Shown in pieces: positions 63,501 through 64,000 of a DNA stretch of 64,000 nucleotides (within the stretch, counting starts at the first letter, position 1; each line of letters begins with the position of its first letter). The translations under genes and the position numbers were made by a program. The notes below the pieces were generated by a model. The model saw nothing but the letters and a program-made list of their open reading frames with translations. It had not been told where the DNA came from and did no database searches. The stretch lies in contig QNGE01000868.1 of assembly GCA_008508345.1 (NCBI GenBank), forward strand, positions 129,437 to 193,436, given 5' to 3'. Source of the stretch: Paragonimus westermani (taxonomy: Eukaryota; Platyhelminthes; Trematoda; Plagiorchiida; Troglotrematidae).

Positions 63501-64000
63501 AGATATATGCTCCGTCTCACTGAATCTACCTAATATCACCACCTTGTCTATTAAAGCCATCTTAATACAACCGTGGGCTGGCGCTGTTATCGAGGTTTGA
63601 CTGTGGTACAGCCCACACTGTAAGAAGGGATATTCGTTTAATTCAATAATGAGAGTAACTGACGACCTTACCGACTTATTTCTCTGGGGTCTGATAGAGG
63701 CTCACGGAATCGCAGAATGAACTAAAACCAGCCCAAACATGAGAGACAACTATCGCGAATATTTTACATCTGTTTCCAATTTCATCGCGGTCTAGGACTC
63801 TTCCAATTCAACCGGGAACAAACTGTCCACCGGCTGATGAAACCTGTCCCCATGGTTGGACACTTCGACTTGAATTCGACTCATGTTTGTGCTATCGACC
63901 GGACTCTTTGGACGCGCGTCTTAACTGGTGGGGTGATACGGTTTCTGCCACTTCCGACTATCGGAGAGTGGATAGTGTTCTACAAGCGGATGGGTCCAGA
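3884..64000 (+). CDS. bark: Protein bark beetle (Bark/Anakonda) homolog, 17 exons, partial at both ends
   Basis: Join of 3884-4255, 8432-8791, 10352-10732, 20542-21194, 26003-26816, 27157-27360, 29060-29155, 33606-33923, 40209-40298, 40897-41087, 50623-50880, 53837-54014, 54154-54486, 54720-54960, 55898-56242, 57016-57355 and 63796-64000. All 16 junctions keep phase and give 1,793 codons without a stop. Seen: two SRCR domains with six cysteines each, beta-helix-like runs (NNRF, ENNTF, RNIF types), two CUB-like segments, and LNYW/NWWG motifs. This domain order is that of Bark, a large extracellular single-pass protein which in Drosophila marks tricellular junctions and matures septate junctions; a role in flatworm epithelial corners is inference. 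No signal peptide, C-type lectin or membrane segment lies inside the window. Fourteen donors are GT and two are GC. The frame shows no decay, so the gene is probably functional. Confidence 0.85.
4785..4838 (+). repeat. SINE 3'-tail fragment
   Basis: The segment reads TGGTCAACTTGAAAATAAA and CCCAATCCCCGACTACCCAT, almost identical to the end of the full SINE at 5219-5275. It sits directly upstream of the composite repeat. Confidence 0.7.
4828..5046 (+). repeat. Dispersed ~220-bp repeat, second copy at 37069-37292
   Basis: From the SINE tail through AAAATATCGCCTTGCAGG, GTCCTAATCGCGGGGTTATC and GACGATCGGGCAACCTGATC to the SINE A box, this segment matches 37069-37292 with only scattered differences. 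A diverged third relative lies at 40612-40680. It is therefore a repeat in its own right, or the 5' part of a longer composite SINE. Confidence 0.75.
5026..5278 (+). repeat. tRNA-derived SINE, full copy
   Basis: RNA polymerase III boxes are visible: A box TGGCGCAGTGGTTAACACGG (5038-5057) and B box GGAGTTCAAATCCCGG (5080-5095), spaced as in a tRNA. The non-tRNA body includes AACTCGAGTCTAGTGCTTCT and GGCTGGCTGGAAAGTCTATC, and the 3' end is ACTACTCATCAGTAATCC. Copies or parts occur at about 2415, 19551, 24160, 36922, 40612 and 58085. It is the best-preserved copy in the window. Confidence 0.8.
8432..8791 (+). CDS. bark: bark homolog exon 2: second half of SRCR A
   Basis: The acceptor is GATCCAAAG at 8423-8431 (phase 0) and the donor CAG|GTGAGA follows 8791 (phase 0). 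It encodes residues 125-244. It supplies the remaining SRCR cysteines in LANLDCQGHE, LFQCRGD, LKHSCQH and VVIRCHRPG (Cys158, 168, 178, 188), completing six cysteines together with exon 1. The part after residue 190 (GWAGVRV, HVRITNAGLLDY) starts the beta-helix block. The polypyrimidine tract before the acceptor is weak, so the left border is less certain than the right one. Confidence 0.82.
8792..10351 (+). other. bark intron 2, nothing recognised
   Basis: The intron begins GTGAGA and ends CATAG. I found no exon or repeat motif in it. Confidence 0.6.
10352..10732 (+). CDS. bark: bark homolog exon 3: beta-helix segment
   Basis: A T-rich tract ends in ACATCATAG at 10351 (phase 0) and the donor AAG|GTTAGT follows 10732 (phase 0). 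It encodes residues 245-371. The start was set by phase: a TAG at 10349-10351 closes the frame upstream and is itself the acceptor. The text reads ITQGLSHGLQIFF, then TGLLTRTSGLQVHRCRL and AGLEYNP, the short strand-turn pattern of the Bark beta-helix. It ends with VPPGHLYEK, which runs into YRTELMADD in exon 4. Confidence 0.82.
10815..13430 (-). mobile_element. CR1-like (jockey-type) non-LTR retrotransposon, decayed
   Basis: Reading the minus strand, 13418-13158 resembles the end of the endonuclease (SVWQVITVTQNVNRLVGVTY). 12288-12076 and 12030-11791 give reverse transcriptase blocks: LENLLTHKSPDPDLITLIVP, QHGFRTAYVCVTNLLIARDD and SSKAFDRV. About 11720-11450 gives PQGSVL- and NEFNCLSQWSIENNLPF-like text. 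11047-10817 gives the C-terminal QWNELLNFVVSGESVKGFNR. Many stops and frameshifts make it inactive. It lies antisense to bark in intron 3. Confidence 0.8.
12647..12798. repeat. Inverted repeat, ~25-bp arms
   Basis: ACGGCCTGGTTCCTTTGC (about 12651-12668) recurs as its reverse complement GCAAAGGAACCAGGCCGT (about 12776-12793), with the flanks also largely matching. The pair encloses about 105 bp and interrupts the CR1-like element. Confidence 0.65.
15930..17350 (-). mobile_element. RTE-like non-LTR retrotransposon fragment, decayed
   Basis: On the minus strand about 17090-16900 gives RRISLVSYNGN and LRILLKQLSPEV followed by a GF..SRDMIDGV-like text, the NYRGISL and AGFRPGRGCIDQI blocks of reverse transcriptase. 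16311-16051 gives the connection region (KASATFGRHVRRAWKNRSL, HLSCFHLQYLGCI), and near 16000 HLRWLGHICKI-like text follows. Stops are frequent. The upstream limit is uncertain. Confidence 0.6.
19551..19737 (+). repeat. tRNA-headed SINE copy
   Basis: The copy reads AAGGTCAACGGTGCGGTGGT (A box), TATAAATCTCGGTCATGGC (degenerate B box), then TTGACGAGCCCTAACAAGAA and TTGAATCGGGTGCTTTACTC, parallel to the SINE at 5026-5278. Its 3' tail is lost. Confidence 0.65.
20542..21194 (+). CDS. bark: bark homolog exon 4: CUB-like segment
   Basis: The acceptor CATTTATTTAG ends at 20541 (phase 0) and the donor AAT|GTGAGT follows 21194 (phase 2). It encodes residues 372-588 plus two bases. Recognisable parts are YRTELMADD, IILHLLDFP, VEELIIFDG, LTIEFRIHGIRSGSLLFALE (CUB/jelly-roll like) and then IRETVVQQNAAGLRLYHYND. 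Between LLDFP and VEELIIF lies a Pro/Thr-rich insert of about 45 residues that looks like a lineage-specific loop. The ATG at 20563 is internal, not a gene start. Confidence 0.85.
22600..23115 (-). mobile_element. Penelope-like element, GIY-YIG/3' fragment
   Basis: This segment parallels the Penelope-like copy at 48650-49440 from end to end, for example TTTCATTTACTCTCATCAGT (22620/48664), CTGATGATGCTGGATTTCGA (22901/49228) and TGTTCTGCCTATGTAAACGT (23013/49339). It lacks the 257-bp insert of the other copy, so it shows the uninterrupted arrangement. The minus-strand reading is too mutated to translate as a whole. Confidence 0.7.
24160..24345 (+). repeat. tRNA-headed SINE copy
   Basis: GTGAGGTCAGCGACGCAGCG and AAGGTTGCCTTATAAGAAAG correspond to the tRNA head. 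CACTAACAAGAGCTAAATTC, GAGCCTAGTGTTGCTTTTTA and GACCGGAAAGCCTACTTGGA match the body of the 5026-5278 copy. Confidence 0.7.
26003..26816 (+). CDS. bark: bark homolog exon 5: long right-handed beta-helix block
   Basis: The acceptor CTCTCCTCTACAG ends at 26002 (phase 2) and the donor ACG|GTAAGA follows 26816 (phase 0). At 814 nt it is the largest exon and ends at residue 860. The split codon AT|A gives Ile in LIENKGVAIHIPS. Repeated helix-turn units are visible: NCLLTDNAGGSV, NCSFRRNGDGS, RFLKNEFHDNHQL, MTENTFENNT, MLNNRFMRNHDC, ARNIFQQNT and RHNVFDNHT. This is the PbH1-type repeat of the Bark family. It has no stop and no indel. Confidence 0.88.
27157..27360 (+). CDS. bark: bark homolog exon 6: RYEL...LNYW...FDNWNSF module
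   Basis: A long T-rich tract ends in GGAATCAG at 27156 (phase 0); the donor CAG|GTGAGT follows 27360 (phase 0). It encodes residues 861-928. It contains MRYELMAGVHSA, DARLNYWATS and EIRERIFQFDNWNSF, the module closing each beta-helix block of Bark proteins (N-Y/W-W-G/A followed by an I-R-E/D-R-I-F-x-F-D/N-x-W pattern). The open frame reaches upstream to 27082, but the reading before 27157 is intron. Confidence 0.86.
27361..29059 (+). other. bark intron 6, nothing recognised
   Basis: This is the GT-AG intron between exons 6 and 7. I see no repeat or exon-like segment. Confidence 0.55.
29060..29155 (+). CDS. bark: bark homolog exon 7: 96-nt exon with LGGRLTS motif
   Basis: This exon was found by reading the frame between exons 6 and 8. 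It encodes residues 929-960. It contains DSFRTGTLGGRLTS and ends HLIYREEPYR. The donor AGG|GTAAGA follows 29155 (phase 0), and the chosen acceptor GAAGCCCAG ends at 29059 because it is the only nearby AG in phase 0. Joined to exon 8 it reads EEPYR-VYSDLTVMPG, the expected start of the next Bark beta-helix block. The right edge is firm; the left edge could shift to a neighbouring AG. Confidence 0.75.
29156..33605 (+). other. bark intron 7
   Basis: This GT-AG intron shows no named transposon. It has several medium open frames between 30207 and 32340 that I cannot assign, including the exon-like 31277-31444 listed separately. Confidence 0.5.
31277..31444 (+). other. Exon-like open segment of unknown identity in bark intron 7
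   Basis: An acceptor-like TTTCACCTTCAG ends at 31276 and a donor-like AAG|GTATCC follows 31444. In between are 56 codons without a stop, phase 0 on both sides (VLVYESDLSYGG, VAMDVMCPGKVAVPSFLP, KYTCDNAFK). Exons 7 and 8 join directly into expected Bark text, so this would be an optional cassette exon, a nested gene's exon, or chance. I do not recognise the peptide. Confidence 0.2.
33606..33923 (+). CDS. bark: bark homolog exon 8: beta-helix cap and start of SRCR B
   Basis: The acceptor TGCTCACAG ends at 33605 and the donor CGG|GTGAGT follows 33923; both are phase 0. It encodes residues 961-1066. It contains YSDLTVMPGCELRI, AGVKLEFAPHIGLLVLG and LVARG..SQPIRFGP, the conserved cap that precedes SRCR domains in Bark proteins. 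After a Pro/Arg-rich linker it ends with FVRLLGGER, the first strand of SRCR B, which continues in exon 9. Confidence 0.87.
36922..37068 (-). repeat. SINE copy, minus strand, head missing
   Basis: Read on the minus strand it gives AACTCGAGTCTAGTGCTTTT, GGCTGGCTGGAAAGTCTATC and an ACTACTCATCAGTAAAG end, the body and tail of the SINE at 5026-5278. It stops where the tRNA part would begin and abuts the plus-strand composite repeat. Confidence 0.75.
37069..37292 (+). repeat. Dispersed ~220-bp repeat, copy of 4828-5046
   Basis: It shares GGAAGTCCTAATCGCGGGGT, TATCGATTGGAGTTAACAGG, CTCGAGACGATCGGGCAACC and TTCGGTCGTGCCTAATGTGA with the 4.8-kb copy. It ends exactly within the SINE A box (GGTCAACGGCGCAG), after which the two loci differ. 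Confidence 0.75.
38076..38109. repeat. (AT)n microsatellite
   Basis: About 17 uninterrupted AT units. Confidence 0.95.
39600..39672 (-). repeat. tRNA-like sequence (tRNA-derived SINE head or tRNA pseudogene)
   Basis: On the minus strand it reads GGTGGACAAGCGGATAGGAG (A-box like) and GGTTGGCCAGTTCGATCCCC (B-box like GTTCGATCC), with tRNA-like spacing. A clean seven-pair acceptor stem is not evident, so a working tRNA is unlikely. Its sequence differs from the common SINE of the window. Confidence 0.45.
40209..40298 (+). CDS. bark: bark homolog exon 9: 90-nt exon inside SRCR B
   Basis: The acceptor CTGTCTTTCAG ends at 40208 and the donor CAG|GTGAGA follows 40298. The exon is 30 codons, phase 0 on both sides, and too short to stand out as an ORF. 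It encodes residues 1067-1096: EGFVHFYNSTAQRWDVACD ending IEVAQ, with SRCR cysteine 1086. It links LLGGER of exon 8 with VVCQELGQP of exon 10. Confidence 0.85.
40612..40800 (+). repeat. Diverged composite repeat and SINE 3' half
   Basis: TTGCGAGGATATTAACTGGA resembles the composite repeat. It is followed directly by AACCAGAGTCCGGTGTTTAT, AAAAGGGGTTGCTTAAAAAG and CAAATCCCCGACTACTTATT, the SINE body and tail. It fills bark intron 9 (40299-40896). Confidence 0.6.
40897..41087 (+). CDS. bark: bark homolog exon 10: core of SRCR B
   Basis: The acceptor CATTTCTGAAG ends at 40896 (phase 0). The donor is GAG|GTCAGT after 41087 (phase 2), preferred over the GTGAGG five bases upstream because only the former matches the phase of exon 11. 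It encodes residues 1097-1159 plus two bases: VVCQELGQP, HVWMESYVCHGFETHRHQC, IRRLNYDSV. Cysteines 1099, 1140 and 1150 belong to the SRCR disulfides. Confidence 0.85.
45141..45275 (-). repeat. Possible Penelope-type terminal fragment with degenerate hammerhead-like core
   Basis: The minus strand from about 45198 to 45163 reads GAAGAAGGCCACTCGAGGTG followed by GTTGAAACGTAG. GCCAC pairs with GTGGT, and the helix lies between a CUGAUGA-like box (CCCGAAGA) and GAAAC. The first box is mutated, so activity is unlikely. Confidence 0.3.
45440..45940 (+). repeat. GC-rich repeat, copy A
   Basis: The segment is much richer in G+C than its surroundings and matches, in opposite orientation, 49519-50020 and 61520-62055. 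Shared text includes GACCGGATGAGTCATCGCCC, CGGACCAACGGGCGAGACAT and GGCGCGATTATTCCAACATT. It holds two ~165-bp tandem units (GTTCCAACACTCG at 45498, ATTCCAACATTCG at 45663). A 187-codon frame (45276-45839) runs through it (RMSHRPIGSDQRARHGREN). This copy ends at CTAGCG near 45939, where the RTE-like element resumes. Confidence 0.8.
48585..48624 (-). repeat. GC-rich repeat copy B, terminal piece cut off by Penelope-like insertion
   Basis: AGTGTAGCGAAAACGCTGTT and CAATAAAGCACGATCTTTAT correspond to the end of copy C (61519-61560). The sequence stops at ACGATCTTTATT (48613-48624) and resumes after the insertion at 49519. Confidence 0.7.
48961..49000 (-). ncRNA. Hammerhead-ribozyme-like core, left palindrome arm
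   Basis: Mirror image of the motif at 49051-49090, read on the minus strand, with identical sequence because of the palindrome. The two cores therefore diverge from a shared centre. Confidence 0.5.
49051..49090 (+). ncRNA. Hammerhead-ribozyme-like core, right palindrome arm
   Basis: GCA-CTGATGA (49051-49060) is followed by GTCACC-loop-GGTGAT (helix II, six pairs with one G-U), then GAAA (49080-49083), C-GTT and TGC. The last TGC can pair with the first GCA as helix I. This is the element order of the type I hammerhead with very short helix III reported in Penelope-like elements. Activity is not shown. Confidence 0.5.
49519..50020 (-). repeat. GC-rich repeat, copy B main part
   Basis: On the minus strand a 147-codon frame (50172-49729) reads GDRMSHRSTGSDQRARHGMQ and GGTIILTFGGVSRRGRRVR, the same peptide style as copies A and C. 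It joins across the Penelope-like insertion to 48585-48624. A short (TG)n tract lies at about 49641-49656. Confidence 0.8.
50623..50880 (+). CDS. bark: bark homolog exon 11: end of SRCR B and lectin-like WGN segment
   Basis: The acceptor TTCTCCATAG ends at 50622 (phase 2). The donor is CCCAG|GCAAGA after 50880, a GC-type site in phase 2. AG|A gives Arg1160, then CLRHQEFVFLRC closes SRCR B (Cys1161, Cys1172). It continues with LYTWGNVRIVLHGDEN and LEYVLLERAGLLHGQRVAAL, typical of Bark proteins after an SRCR domain. Reading past the GC donor stays open to 50917, but the next exon joins only at 50880. Confidence 0.83.
50881..53836 (+). other. bark intron 11 (GC-AG)
   Basis: The intron begins GCAAGA and ends TTCACAG. 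Between 51119 and 52038 several overlapping open frames occur (for example 51496-51807, 103 codons), but none carries a domain I can name. No repeat family was recognised. Confidence 0.55.
53837..54014 (+). CDS. bark: bark homolog exon 12: beta-helix segment
   Basis: The acceptor TACTTCACAG ends at 53836 (phase 2) and the donor CAG|GTTGGT follows 54014 (phase 0). AG|A gives Arg1246 and the join YAYPR-LSFINITNC. It then reads FGDGFELITPSGFIDISNTS and GCLGRAISMTVLNGD, regular beta-helix turns. The donor is weaker than most (GTTGGT), but the T-rich acceptor of exon 13 agrees in phase. Confidence 0.83.
54154..54486 (+). CDS. bark: bark homolog exon 13: Pro-rich loop and jelly-roll segment
   Basis: The acceptor GCTTCTCTTTCAG ends at 54153 and the donor AAG|GTTAGT follows 54486; both are phase 0. 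It encodes residues 1306-1416. A Pro-rich loop (LPPQQGSLLPPPRPSPGQP) comes first. LLGFVPMCAGEKTIDIVDR, LLVQYQYTW, CTKIFRSV and FRLL-like WRFLAVRFY follow, matching the Bark stretch before its second CUB-like region. Confidence 0.85.
54533..54570. repeat. Compound (TA)n(GA)n microsatellite in bark intron 13
   Basis: A TA run of about nine units passes directly into a GA run of about nine units, inside the 233-bp intron between exons 13 and 14. Confidence 0.95.
54720..54960 (+). CDS. bark: bark homolog exon 14: second CUB-like segment
   Basis: The acceptor TGTTATTTCAG ends at 54719 (phase 0) and the donor CTGA|GTAAGT follows 54960 (phase 1). It encodes residues 1417-1496 plus one base. NTLELYNGANFNTSYLIAEV and RFTFITSSIHDILGVHLHTS, then GRFGFIAEVITLP, have the strand order of a CUB/jelly-roll domain (LELYNG, FGF..EV). 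The ATG codons upstream of 54720 lie in the intron. Confidence 0.86.
54961..55897 (+). other. bark intron 14, nothing recognised
   Basis: This is the phase-1 intron between GTAAGT and CACAAAG. The open frame at 55400-55618 lacks fitting splice sites and a Bark-like peptide. Confidence 0.55.
55898..56242 (+). CDS. bark: bark homolog exon 15: beta-helix segment
   Basis: The acceptor CTACACAAAG ends at 55897 and the donor GAAG|GTAAGG follows 56242; both are phase 1. The split codon A|AT gives PELN-KQMRHRIEVCEF. It continues with QANQGGGIHIQSVGE, LANLRFIKNGLQLLNLTG, LAITNSYFFRHLGHVIRA and MNITNNAIVRNRFGGALLLEG, all beta-helix turns. Exons 12-16 are packed within 3.5 kb, unlike the first half of the gene. 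Confidence 0.86.
56243..57015 (+). other. bark intron 15, nothing recognised
   Basis: This is the phase-1 intron between GTAAGG and CTCACAG. It contains a short GCTTGCCTGCC-type slippage tract near 56930-56970 just upstream of the acceptor. Confidence 0.55.
57016..57355 (+). CDS. bark: bark homolog exon 16: beta-helix segment
   Basis: A T/C tract ends in CTCACAG at 57015 (phase 1) and the donor CAG|GTAATC follows 57355 (phase 2). The split codon G|GA gives LLLEG-NHFNTLLVIRN. It then reads YIAHNDCGQRDLVRIAGVL, YNFIHDNRGAVVLNCSG, FEFNGFYKNEALNY, NQFRDNYFKNNANSYELVVG and ends IIR with exon 17. These are clear PbH1-like repeats (NYF.NN, YNFIHDN). Confidence 0.86.
58085..58250 (-). repeat. SINE copy, minus strand
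   Basis: On the minus strand it reads GAGTTGCAATCCCGGCCGTG (B box), GACAAAGATATGCACTAC and AACTCGGGTCTAGTGCGTGT, then the body end near 58100. The A box is missing at the junction with the next, plus-strand fragment. Confidence 0.7.
58251..58345 (+). repeat. SINE 3' fragment, plus strand
   Basis: GGCAGACTGGAAAGTTTATC, CGAACGCGAAG and GTGAGTGACGTACAACTTGA match the SINE body and tail. With 58085-58250 it forms a head-to-head pair. Confidence 0.6.
61520..62055 (-). repeat. GC-rich repeat, copy C (uninterrupted)
   Basis: It runs from GTGTAGCGAGAAGGCGTCCA (61520) to about CCTGGCAATCCACCACAATT (62053). On the minus strand a 157-codon frame (62142-61669) reads RDRMSHRSTRSDQRARQGRR, IAQRNRTNRRGMAS and EPSDRRHRSHT. 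At 61549-61560 it has CAATCTTTATTG, the equivalent of the site into which the Penelope-like element inserted in copy B. Confidence 0.8.
63796..64000 (+). CDS. bark: bark homolog exon 17, cut by window edge: Cys-rich linker and NWWG motif
   Basis: The acceptor GCGGTCTAG ends at 63795 (phase 2), matching exon 16. The frame is open to base 64000. It reads TNCPPADETCPHGWTLRLEF, then DSCLCYRPDSLDARLNWWGD. The DARLNWWG motif repeats the DARLNYWA of exon 6 and closes the second beta-helix block. Before it sits a short Cys cluster (C-x6-C-P-x-G-W...C-x-C-Y), as found in Bark proteins at this point. It was not visible from ORF length alone and was found by looking for NWWG. The remaining C-terminus lies outside the window. 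Confidence 0.82.

Larger units (their letters stand above)
57356..63795 (+). other. bark intron 16
   Basis: This 6.4-kb phase-2 intron (GTAATC...GGTCTAG) contains an inverted SINE pair (58085-58345) and GC-rich repeat copy C (61520-62055). I see no exon or other element in 57356-58084, 58346-61519 and 62056-63795. Confidence 0.65.

Noticed and set aside
1..64000. CRISPR arrays, operons, riboswitches or bacterial promoters
   Set aside because: The window is eukaryotic; no regularly spaced direct repeats or prokaryotic gene organisation are present.

Overview
The window looks like nuclear DNA of an intron-rich invertebrate, most likely a flatworm and probably a digenean trematode (fluke). The exons are short and separated by 0.1-10 kb introns with GT-AG or GC-AG borders. 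No prokaryotic gene layout is visible. The introns carry decayed RTE-like and CR1-like non-LTR retrotransposons, Penelope-like elements and tRNA-headed SINEs. The organism call is an inference from this repeat mix.

One host gene dominates. On the + strand, from 3884 to the right edge, 17 exons can be chained with matching intron phases into a continuous frame of 1,793 codons (5,379 nt). Both ends are open: the N-terminus lies in exons I could not find and the C-terminus runs past base 64000. The protein has two six-cysteine SRCR domains (residues ~56-188 and ~1059-1172), parallel beta-helix-like segments, CUB-like jelly-roll segments and repeated LNYW/NWWG motifs. This order matches the Protein bark beetle (Bark/Anakonda) family. 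In Drosophila that protein is a large transmembrane organiser of tricellular (septate) junctions. Some exons are very short (90, 96 and 178 nt), and two introns use GC donors.

Layout: 1-1035 is the 3' end of an RTE-like retrotransposon; 1036-3883 has a weak SINE and no recognised exon; 3884-10732 holds exons 1-3 (SRCR A, then beta-helix), with SINEs in intron 1. Intron 3 (10733-20541) holds a CR1-like and an RTE-like element, both on the minus strand. Exons 4-8 (20542-33923) encode a CUB-like and a long beta-helix region, with a Penelope-like fragment in intron 4. Exons 8-11 (33606-50880) build SRCR B. Intron 10 (41088-50622) is a transposon nest: a long RTE-like element, a GC-rich repeat, and a Penelope-like insertion that itself contains a 212-bp palindrome. 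Exons 12-16 (53837-57355) are tightly spaced and encode a second CUB/beta-helix block. Intron 16 holds SINEs and a third GC-rich repeat copy, and exon 17 (63796 onward) encodes a Cys-rich NWWG segment.

The strongest unusual signals are the nested Penelope-like insertions with two separate 12-bp target duplications, the palindrome whose arms carry hammerhead-ribozyme-like cores, and the three-copy GC-rich repeat that stays open in the same frame in every copy.
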